Shown here one piece after another: positions 1-5,875 of a DNA stretch of 7,540 bases. The stretch comes from Polyangia bacterium (GTDB lineage Bacteria > Myxococcota_A > Polyangia > Polyangiales > Polyangiaceae): positions 1 to 7,540 of the forward strand of contig JAUIKB010000259.1 of the NCBI GenBank assembly GCA_030430975.1, read 5' to 3'. Every line of letters starts with the position of its first letter. Position 1 is the stretch's first letter. A program made the position numbers and the translations under genes. The notes below the pieces were generated by a model. The model ran no database searches and was not told the origin of the DNA. It worked only from the letters and a program-made list of their open reading frames with translations.

Positions 1-290
1 GCGAAGACGTCGACGAGCTAAACCGAGACGCACCCGCCGTCGTGCACCGCCGCGTTCCCGAATACGCGGCCGTCTACGCGCGGCTGGGATGGAAAATGTT
101 CCCCACGATCGACCGCGTGTACGACAACAGCGCCGCCCGTCGCGACCTCGGGTGGACGCCGCGCTACGACTTCGACTACGTGCTGCGGCGTCTCGGCAAC
201 GGAGCGCTGCCACGCAGTGCGCTGGCAGTCGCGGTGGGCTCGAAGGGCTATCACGACCGCACGTTCGATGACGGCCCGTTTCCCGTTTGA
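1..290 (+). CDS. NAD-dependent epimerase/dehydratase, C-terminal fragment (5' end outside window)
   Basis: The reading frame is open from base 3 to the TGA at 288-290 and gives 95 visible residues; the gene starts upstream of the window. The segment DNSAARRDLGWTPRYDFDYV is the typical C-terminal signature of extended short-chain dehydrogenases such as UDP-glucose 4-epimerase relatives, where (A)RRELGW.P.YDF closes the substrate-binding lobe. The Rossmann fold and the YxxxK catalytic motif would lie upstream and cannot be seen. Such enzymes act on nucleotide sugars or related substrates in the cytoplasm; the substrate cannot be told from this fragment. The kinase gene starts 16 nt after the stop on the same strand, so co-transcription is likely. 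A GTG at 42 is in frame but internal: the homologous-looking sequence continues upstream of it. Confidence 0.85.
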   Translation, partial: EDVDELNRDAPAVVHRRVPEYAAVYARLGWKMFPTIDRVYDNSAARRDLGWTPRYDFDYVLRRLGNGALPRSALAVAVGSKGYHDRTFDDGPFPV

Positions 291-306
291 GCTACCATGA
301 GTAGCG

Positions 307-2259
307 ATGTCCGAGCCCCAGCCTAGCGAAGACGAGGCGCTGTTGAGCGCCTACTTCCGGGGCGAGCTCGACGACACGGAGTCCGCTCGGGTCGACGCAC
401 GACTCGCCGAGGACTCGGACTTTCGACGCTTGGGCGAGCGCGCGCTCACCGGTGGAACATACTCCGAGGCCACGACCACCGCCCCGCCAGATTGGCCCGA
501 CCTAGCCGCAACGCGCGTCACGACGACGGGCGGAACGTCGGTGAACCGGTTTTTCCCGACATCCGAAATCCAGCTCGCCGAGGTCATCGGCGAAGGCGGC
601 ATGGGCGTTGTGCATCGCGGCGTTCAAGCCAGCGTCGGGCGCGAAGTGGCTATCAAGACGGTCGTTCGTCCTCAAGACGCCGGCGCGCTGCTTCAAGAAG
701 CGTACATCACCGGCCAGCTCGAACATCCGAACGTGATGCCGATCCACGACATCGTGATCGAGACGTCCGGGCGCCCGCTGGTCGTGCTCAAACACATCGA
801 AGGACGTGTCTGGCGGGAAACGGTTTCGAAACCCGCCGACATGGCTATCGGTGCTGAGGGCGAAGGCTCGATCGAATGGCACGTCAAAGTCCTGATTCAG
901 GTGTGCCAGGCGCTGCGTTTCGCTCACAGCCGCGGCATCGTTCATCGCGACATCAAGCCGTCCAACATCATGATCGGAACGTTCGACGAGGTTTACTTGA
1001 TGGATTGGGGCGTTGCGATGGCGCTCGACTCGAACAACGAGCGCCTCAAGAACATCGGCACCAGCCCGAGCCTGGCGGGGTCGCCCGCCTATATGGCGCC
1101 CGAGCAGTTCGAGGGCGACCCGGCAAAAATCGGCGCGCACACCGACGTCTACTTGGTCGGCGCCAGCCTGTACCACGCCATCGTCGGCAAGCCGCCGCAG
1201 GCCGGTCGCGATCTAGAGAAGCTCCAACAAGCGATCCACGAGCGAACGGAAGTCTCGCTGCCCGACGGTACCCCCTCTGAGCTGCGGGCGATCGTCAACC
1301 GAGCGATGAATGTCGAGGTCAGCAAGCGCTACCGTTCAATCGCGGAGCTGCGGCACGCTCTCGAACGATTCCTACAGCACCGCAGCTCCAAGCAGCTCGT
1401 CGAAAGCGCTGCGCTGCACACCGAGCAGATGGCCGAGGCGCAGTGGAACGAAGACGAAGCGACCGCGGAACGTGCGTTCTTCGACGCCGCGTTCTGCTAC
1501 CGCGCCGCGCTCGAGGCTTGGCCTGGCAATACAAGCGCCCGCACACAGCTACGCGAGCTGGTCCGCCAACGCGTCGTTCAACTACTGGCTGAAAAAGCAC
1601 CGACGTCCGCCAACCGCGCGCTCAAACTGACCGAAGACCCCGCCCCGGAGCTGGTCCAACGGGTCGAAGCGGCTCTCGAAGCCGATGCGCTGAGTAAGGC
1701 CCGACTCGATGAGTTCGAGCTGGGTGACAACCGTGAATTCGGCCTCGAAGTGCGCCGCGTGGGCGGCGCGGTATTCGGGGCCAGCTGGGTGGTGTTGTGG
1801 GCGTGGGTCGGCTGGTTCAAGCCCGAATCGGCTAGGCCGATCCTCGCGGCAACGTTGGTCTATTTTGGACTGGCCGTGATCTACTTCTACCGGACCCGCA
1901 AGGTGATGTGGGAGGTGCGCCTCAACCGCTACAACGCCGGCATCATCTGCGTCGGGTTGCTCGCTCAGACGATCACCGTGTCCGTGACGACCATCATCGG
2001 GGCGCCCGTGACGCCCATGCTGACGCAGCTACTGCTGATCTGGGCGCTCACCGCCGCGTGTTCGGCCGTGGTCGTCGACATGCGCATCTCGCCGACGGCG
2101 GTCGTCTACGCGCTCGGCTTCGTCATCTGCGCTGCCGATCCCGCTCAGCTGACGTGGGTGCTCCCTACCGGCGCGCTCGTCACTGTGCTCACGTCCCTGG
2201 GGATCAATTTCCTTACCGCTCGTCAGGCACGGGCGCAGCGACGAGCAGCACGCAAGTAG
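307..2259 (+). CDS. Membrane-bound Hanks-type serine/threonine protein kinase
   Basis: A 650-residue signalling kinase predicted to phosphorylate Ser/Thr at the inner membrane. The kinase domain spans about residues 88-356 and has all the key motifs: Gly loop GEGGMG (95-100), VAIK with Lys117, a probable helix-C Glu131, HRDIKPSN with Asp215/Lys217/Asn220, metal-binding Asp233 in DWG (a common bacterial variant of DFG), APE at 264-266, and TDVYLVG (279-285). It should therefore be active. Residues 8-45 resemble the helical anti-sigma/zinc-finger head found on some bacterial regulators, but without Cys/His ligands. Residues 375-470 are helical, with one TPR-like stretch around 388-420. About six hydrophobic segments follow (roughly 485-504, 509-528, 544-564, 571-590, 596-612, 615-636), so the kinase is tethered by its C terminus. 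There are no PASTA repeats. The ATG at 307 has no clear Shine-Dalgarno site; it is 16 nt from the upstream stop. Its substrate is unknown. Confidence 0.95.
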   Translation: MSEPQPSEDEALLSAYFRGELDDTESARVDARLAEDSDFRRLGERALTGGTYSEATTTAPPDWPDLAATRVTTTGGTSVNRFFPTSEIQLAEVIGEGGMGVVHRGVQASVGREVAIKTVVRPQDAGALLQEAYITGQLEHPNVMPIHDIVIETSGRPLVVLKHIEGRVWRETVSKPADMAIGAEGEGSIEWHVKVLIQVCQALRFAHSRGIVHRDIKPSNIMIGTFDEVYLMDWGVAMALDSNNERLKNIGTSPSLAGSPAYMAPEQFEGDPAKIGAHTDVYLVGASLYHAIVGKPPQAGRDLEKLQQAIHERTEVSLPDGTPSELRAIVNRAMNVEVSKRYRSIAELRHALERFLQHRSSKQLVESAALHTEQMAEAQWNEDEATAERAFFDAAFCYRAALEAWPGNTSARTQLRELVRQRVVQLLAEKAPTSANRALKLTEDPAPELVQRVEAALEADALSKARLDEFELGDNREFGLEVRRVGGAVFGASWVVLWAWVGWFKPESARPILAATLVYFGLAVIYFYRTRKVMWEVRLNRYNAGIICVGLLAQTITVSVTTIIGAPVTPMLTQLLLIWALTAACSAVVVDMRISPTAVVYALGFVICAADPAQLTWVLPTGALVTVLTSLGINFLTARQARAQRRAARK

Positions 2260-2264
2260 CGCCG

Positions 2265-2705
2265 TTAGGGGAAGATCTTCAGCCCCGTCTTGCCGCAGTC
2301 GCTAATCGTCACCTTAGCTCGAGTCACGACGCCGCCGCCGCTGCAATTCGCATCGATCGTCACCCTCACCTCCGTGGGCTTGTCCATCGGTCCGGAAAAC
2401 GCGATCTTGCCGCAGCTTCGCCCAACGTTGAACGGCACGGCTTTTCCGGCCGCCATGTCCGAGAACTCGACCGACAGACCGCCGTCGTCATTGAACTCCA
2501 GCGTGCGGTGGCTGGCGTCGAGCAACGTCACCGAATGAGTCACTTTGAGCGCCCCCACAATGCCCTCTTTTGTTGTGGAAATAACACAGTTCGTCGCGAC
2601 AAACGGCGCACCGTTTACCGTCACGGTCCCGTCCACCTTGTGTGTGCGGCCGCATGCGGTCAGTACCGCTGCAGCCGACGCCAACGCGACAGCGAGCCTC
2701 TTCAT
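2265..2705 (-). CDS. Small secreted lipoprotein, unknown function
   Basis: A 146-residue protein with a classic lipoprotein signal: Lys2-Arg3, a hydrophobic run, and the lipobox L15-T16-A17-C18, which supports the ATG at 2705 as the true start. After lipidation at Cys18 the mature protein would be anchored in the inner or outer membrane facing the periplasm. The remainder is rich in predicted beta strands (for example 24-31, 52-62, 110-118, 126-135) and contains four further cysteines at 40, 98, 121 and 137, which could form two disulfides. I do not recognise the family. The gene converges on the kinase with a 5-nt gap and diverges from the cytochrome gene. A sigma70-like promoter lies directly upstream, with too little space for a Shine-Dalgarno site, and none is visible. 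Confidence 0.85.
   Translation of the reverse strand: MKRLAVALASAAAVLTACGRTHKVDGTVTVNGAPFVATNCVISTTKEGIVGALKVTHSVTLLDASHRTLEFNDDGGLSVEFSDMAAGKAVPFNVGRSCGKIAFSGPMDKPTEVRVTIDANCSGGGVVTRAKVTISDCGKTGLKIFP
2268..2286. other. Short inverted repeat between convergent kinase and lipoprotein genes
   Basis: GGGGAAGATCTTCAGCCCC can fold as a GGG/CCC and GAA/TTC stem with a GATC loop and a two-base bulge. It overlaps the last codons of the lipoprotein gene and starts 8 nt after the kinase stop. There is no T run on either strand, so it is not a standard intrinsic terminator; it may still serve as a weak 3' end structure for both transcripts. Confidence 0.3.
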
Positions 2706-2717
2706 GCTGGTGGCCGG

Positions 2718-2746
2718 AAGATAGCCGGGCCAACGAGGCGTGCCAA
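2718..2746 (-). promoter_or_regulatory. Sigma70-like promoter of the small lipoprotein gene
   Basis: Read on the minus strand, a -35 box TTGGCA (2741-2746, 5 of 6 matches to TTGACA) is followed after exactly 17 nt by a -10 box TATCTT (2718-2723, 4 of 6 matches to TATAAT). The -10 box ends 12 nt before the ATG at 2705, so transcription would start about 5-7 nt ahead of the start codon. The boxes and spacing are read directly; promoter activity is inferred. No comparable promoter was seen for the divergent cytochrome gene in the same gap. Confidence 0.5.
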
Positions 2747-2786
2747 CCCAGCAGACCCGATGCTAGGTTCCCGGCTTCCCGCCGCT

Positions 2787-3923
2787 ATGCCCTCGCTCAC
2801 TCGCTCCTCGCGCCCGCTCTATATCGTCGGAGTCGCGGCCGCATGCGCGCCGGCGTCGCCGGCCGAGTCCGACATCGCTAGTCCAGCGTCGTCCGCTTCC
2901 CGAGCTTCACTGGCCATGCCCAGTCCCGCGCCGCTTGAAACAACAACTCAGCGCCTGGCCGATCCGGCCACCGCCAATCGCGCCTGCCAGCGCTGCCATC
3001 AGGAGATCGCGAGCGAGTGGCGCAGCTCGCTCCACCGACAGGCGCACACCGACCCCCACTATCAGTCGCAGTTCAAGATCGAGCCGTTTGCGTTTTGCAC
3101 CGGTTGCCACGCACCGGAAGCGGACCCACGTAAGCCCGTGCCGAAAACCATCAGCGATCTCGGCGTCGGCTGCGTCACGTGCCACGTCAGCGACGACCAT
3201 GTGCTGGCGTCGACGACCCCCTCATCCGCAGCGCGACCAGGTGCACACCACGCGGTCACGAGAAGCGCCGCGTTTAGCACCGCTGCCGCGTGCGCCAACT
3301 GCCACGAGTTCTCGTTCCCACGCGCTGGGCTACGCGAATCGCGCAGCGGCCCGTTGATGATGCAATCGACCGTGACCGAGCACGCTGCGTCAGCGTTCGC
3401 CGATCGAAGCTGCGCCGCCTGCCACATGCCAAAGGTGCGCGGCGAGGACGGACGCCTGCATCGCGACCATCGTTTCCTGGGCGGGCGCGACGCGGCTGCG
3501 GTGCGTCGATCTGTCCGTGCTTCGCCGTCGTGGGATGGGAAAACGTTCGCGCTGTCGCTCGAGCCTGGCGACGTCGGACACGCGTTTCCAACCGGAGACA
3601 TGCTGCGGCGACTCAAGCTGACGGTGAGTGTCATCGATTCGAGCGGCGCCGAGGTCGATCGGTATGTGCGTCATCTGCAGCGCCATTTCGGGTTTCAGCA
3701 CGGCGCGACGACCGCCCCGCGCCGGGTGCTCATTCGAGACGATCGCATCGGAACAACCAACGCGCCGGTGCGCGTCACTTACCGACCAAAAACTGTCCCG
3801 CCAGGCGGAAGCGTTCGCTACGACCTAACCTACGAGCGTGTCGTCGGCCCACCGGACGAACGCGGTGATGTTCTCGTCGACGGAGCGATCAGCGTGGTGG
3901 CCGGCGAGTTGGCACTCGACTGA
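2787..3923 (+). CDS. Pentahaem c-type cytochrome, probably exported or lipid-anchored
   Basis: A 378-residue protein with five covalent haem-binding CxxCH motifs, starting at residues 67 (CQRCH), 104 (CTGCH), 129 (CVTCH), 169 (CANCH) and 209 (CAACH). Extra histidines (83, 87, 138, 154, 155, 199, 225, 228) could be distal haem ligands. After the haem region a beta-rich domain (about 245-378) carries GHAFPTGDMLRRLKL at 264-278. This matches the GHxxPTG..(R)R segment often found behind the haem domain in multihaem cytochromes. The N terminus has a short basic region, a hydrophobic stretch and Cys20 in VAAAC, a possible weak lipobox, followed by a Ser/Pro/Ala-rich linker; export is required for haem attachment. 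The role is probably periplasmic or surface electron transfer, donor and acceptor unknown. An in-frame ATG at 2760 is an alternative start; neither has a Shine-Dalgarno site. I chose 2787 because it gives a compact signal peptide. The frame is open further upstream, but that part overlaps other genes and is not real. Confidence 0.9.
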   Translation: MPSLTRSSRPLYIVGVAAACAPASPAESDIASPASSASRASLAMPSPAPLETTTQRLADPATANRACQRCHQEIASEWRSSLHRQAHTDPHYQSQFKIEPFAFCTGCHAPEADPRKPVPKTISDLGVGCVTCHVSDDHVLASTTPSSAARPGAHHAVTRSAAFSTAAACANCHEFSFPRAGLRESRSGPLMMQSTVTEHAASAFADRSCAACHMPKVRGEDGRLHRDHRFLGGRDAAAVRRSVRASPSWDGKTFALSLEPGDVGHAFPTGDMLRRLKLTVSVIDSSGAEVDRYVRHLQRHFGFQHGATTAPRRVLIRDDRIGTTNAPVRVTYRPKTVPPGGSVRYDLTYERVVGPPDERGDVLVDGAISVVAGELALD

Positions 3924-3934
3924 GGAATGTCGGA

Positions 3935-5212
3935 CTAAAACCCGTTCCGTTCGTCTGGCATACCCAGCTTTTTCCGCATGGCCATGATCTGATCTTTCGT
4001 GATCGGCGGCAGCTCCTGAGCCGGCTTTTTGCTGCAGTACAACACCTCGGCTTCGACGCGCCAGATGACTCCGCTGGCGTCCACCGCGTTGGACGGCGGG
4101 ATATCGAGTTCGGTTTCGGCGGGGTGGGCCTCGATCTTCAGCCACGGGCCGCTCTTCGTCAGCCGCGCGTAGGACGGCGTCTTCTCGTCCCATTCGGCGT
4201 GTCGATAGACCAGCGGCTTGCCAAACCAGATGTCCGGCGGCTCGTCCTCGGTGACTTGGCCAGCTTTCTTCCACTGCACGTTGTCGAGGCGCAGGAGCTC
4301 TTCCCCGACGCGTAACCGCATGTCGCTCAGCGACGCGCCGCCGAGCAGCTCGATGTCGAGCCCGGTCGCAGCGGTCACCTCCGGCGACTCGAAGTACTTC
4401 GGCCGGTTCAGGTCGTCGGTCCACAGCAGCGTCACCAGCTTCACTCCCTCAGCGGGGCGACCCACGGCCACCACCTCGCCGCTCGGCAGCGCGAGCACCG
4501 ACGCAGTCTGAAACTTCTGCGCGGTGAGTTTGGCGGCGATCGCTTTCGAAACGACTGGAACACCTTTGTCCTTACCGCGCAGCACACGAAACCTAGGTGG
4601 AACCGTCACTGCGTCGCTCAGACCCATCGCAAGCGCCGGCGTGCCGCGCCATTCGAGCAGTCGACCATCGGACCAGCTGAACACGTTGAGGCCCAGCGCG
4701 CCGGGTGCCGACTTAGGCTTGATCGGCTTCCATGTCTTGCCGTCCTGCTCGAAGTACGAGTCCGTCGGGCCGCTACGAAAACCGGAGTACTTGTGCACGA
4801 ACAGATTCGGGCGCTTGCCGTGCATGTGGGTCGCAGTCGCCGTCGTCGTCGCGGTACCGAACGATCCGGTTTGCTTCTCCAGGTCCGGCCGACCGTTGAC
4901 GATCGGCGCGTAAGCTTCCCATCCCGATACGCCGCCCCCCGGGTCCCAACCGATGCGGAGCTCGACGCGCCCGTCAACCGAACTCAGATCCATCAGCAGA
5001 CCTATCTTTTGAACCGGGTACATCTTGAGCACCGTCGGCTTGACGGGCGGCGTTGGCGTCGCGCTCGCAACCGGTTCGGGATCCGGAGCAGCGGGAACCG
5101 GCGCCGGAGCGGGAGCCGGCGGTGTTTCCGGTGGGAGCGGCTCGGCACAGCTGGCGGCGACCGCCGCGAGGGTCACGAGAAATGGGCCGAACCCAACACG
5201 ACGACTCAGCAT
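3935..5212 (-). CDS. Large lipoprotein with Pro/Ala-rich linker, unknown function
   Basis: A 425-residue protein. The N terminus has two arginines, a hydrophobic helix (about 7-20) and Cys22 in AASC, a plausible lipobox. This is why I start at the ATG at 5212 rather than at the in-frame codon at 5332, whose extra 40 residues are Arg-rich and not signal-like. Residues 24-62 are a Pro/Ala linker that could span periplasm or peptidoglycan. The body has repeated short strand-turn-strand stretches with an xDG or PSG turn followed by aromatic or hydrophobic strands (about 176-190, 237-252, 375-392). These hint at a beta-propeller-like fold, but I cannot prove it. Only one other cysteine is present (393). 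The family is not recognised. The gene converges on the cytochrome with an 11-nt gap and lies 129 nt downstream of the 177-residue gene on the same strand. No good Shine-Dalgarno site was seen. Confidence 0.8.
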   Translation of the reverse strand: MLSRRVGFGPFLVTLAAVAASCAEPLPPETPPAPAPAPVPAAPDPEPVASATPTPPVKPTVLKMYPVQKIGLLMDLSSVDGRVELRIGWDPGGGVSGWEAYAPIVNGRPDLEKQTGSFGTATTTATATHMHGKRPNLFVHKYSGFRSGPTDSYFEQDGKTWKPIKPKSAPGALGLNVFSWSDGRLLEWRGTPALAMGLSDAVTVPPRFRVLRGKDKGVPVVSKAIAAKLTAQKFQTASVLALPSGEVVAVGRPAEGVKLVTLLWTDDLNRPKYFESPEVTAATGLDIELLGGASLSDMRLRVGEELLRLDNVQWKKAGQVTEDEPPDIWFGKPLVYRHAEWDEKTPSYARLTKSGPWLKIEAHPAETELDIPPSNAVDASGVIWRVEAEVLYCSKKPAQELPPITKDQIMAMRKKLGMPDERNGF

Positions 5213-5341
5213 GCCGCGCAGGATACCCGGCAACTTGCGCTGGTGTGACCGCAATTCATGCCGGACTCGAGGACGGCGGGACCGCGCTGTGGCCCACGGC
5301 GTGCCCTGTCGTTTGACGCCCAACCAACCCAACCCAGAGGG
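5213..5341. other. Intergenic region between lipoprotein and 177-residue protein genes
   Basis: This 129-nt stretch is the longest gap in the window. It holds a G-tract motif (listed separately) near its upstream end as read on the minus strand. I see no convincing promoter: a TATCCT at 5221-5226 (minus strand) lacks a -35 box at proper spacing. I see no hairpin followed by a T run, so the lipoprotein may be reached by read-through from the upstream genes. Confidence 0.4.
5319..5335 (-). other. G-tract run, possible G-quadruplex
   Basis: The minus strand reads GGGTTGGGTTGGTTGGG: four G tracts of 3, 3, 2 and 3 separated by TT. Two stacked tetrads are possible in DNA or in the transcript. It begins 6 nt after the stop of the 177-residue gene and lies about 107 nt ahead of the lipoprotein start. 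It could affect read-through or mRNA stability; that role is inferred. Confidence 0.35.
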
Positions 5342-5875
5342 CTACGTCAGCTCGTCGAGCAGCGCCCACGCGGGGTAGTCGGCGCGATCGCGAATCTCCC
5401 GCCGATGGTACTCGTTCCAGTAGCTCGTGGCTCGTTGTTTGAGAAGCTCTGCATAGGCCGAATTCTGCCCGCAGTGTGCCCCGCACACGGTCAACCACTC
5501 CGGTTTGGCGGAGCACAGGTGCGCGATCAACCGATGGATCTCGATCACATACTCGCCCAGCAGATGCACAACATAGGGAGCGATCCAACGCTCCGGAGAT
5601 TCGGTCAGCTGCCGAACCGAGCGCTCCCGCACCCGCCCATCGTGATGACGCGTGAAGTGACAGGCGAGCATCAGCTGCTGGGTCGAGGACAGTAGTCGAT
5701 GCCGCACCACCGGCTGGCTTGTGTAGATGCGATACGGAAACTCGATGCACTCACCGTCGATCGCGACCTCGACGCTCCCGAGCTGTGGGTGAGCCCTCGG
5801 CAGCCGCGAGTAGAACGCCGACACCACCACCGCATCGTGGCGGAGCGCGGCCGGGAACCCGTCAGCGAGGTTCAC
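5342..5875 (-). CDS. 177-residue His/Cys-rich cytoplasmic protein, unknown function
   Basis: No signal peptide or membrane segment is visible, so the protein is probably cytoplasmic. It contains five cysteines (43, 72, 121, 131, 135) and eleven histidines, including HFTRHH at 73-78 and CGAHC at 131-135, which could bind a metal. Residues 65-120 look like paired amphipathic helices: DGRVRERSVRQL (79-90), then a long helix containing APYVVHLLGEYVIEIHRLI (99-117). The pattern recalls HEAT-like repeats, with low confidence. I do not recognise the family. The GTG start at 5875 lies inside the end of the PDZ gene, with a 14-nt overlap. It is preceded by AGGCGG at 5883-5888 with 7-nt spacing, which supports this start and indicates translational coupling. 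Confidence 0.75.
   Translation of the reverse strand: MNLADGFPAALRHDAVVVSAFYSRLPRAHPQLGSVEVAIDGECIEFPYRIYTSQPVVRHRLLSSTQQLMLACHFTRHHDGRVRERSVRQLTESPERWIAPYVVHLLGEYVIEIHRLIAHLCSAKPEWLTVCGAHCGQNSAYAELLKQRATSYWNEYHRREIRDRADYPAWALLDELT

Noticed and set aside
502..1176. Long minus-strand open frame (224 codons) opposite the kinase
   Set aside because: It lies wholly within the kinase domain on the opposite strand, and the kinase motifs are unambiguous. The antisense translation shows no recognisable domain.
1908..2786. Upstream extension of the cytochrome frame, open through the end of the kinase gene and across the small lipoprotein gene
   Set aside because: The translation is Arg/His-rich low-complexity sequence typical of a GC-rich shadow frame. 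It overlaps two well supported genes, and a signal-like N terminus only appears at 2760/2787.
2646..2847. Identical 13-mer GCGGCCGCATGCG at 2646-2658 and 2835-2847
   Set aside because: Each copy covers the Ala-Cys codons of a lipobox, on opposite coding strands. It is GC-rich and partly palindromic, and is best explained by codon choice rather than a mobile or regulatory repeat.
3924..3934. Possible terminator between the cytochrome and the large lipoprotein
   Set aside because: Only a 4-bp CGAC/GTCG stem can be drawn and no T run follows on either strand.
5221..5250. Possible promoter for the large lipoprotein (TATCCT on the minus strand)
   Set aside because: The only TTG-type -35 candidate is about 23 nt away, too far for a sigma70 promoter, and the -10 match is weak.
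5213..5332. In-frame 40-residue N-terminal extension of the large lipoprotein
   Set aside because: The extension is Arg-rich and would bury the signal peptide and lipobox in the interior; the start at 5212 explains the export signal.
5256..5750. Alternative minus-strand frame of 164 codons overlapping the 177-residue gene
   Set aside because: It has no good start signal and an Arg/Ser/Ala-rich translation. The overlapping 177-residue frame has a Shine-Dalgarno site, coupling to the upstream gene and a more protein-like composition.
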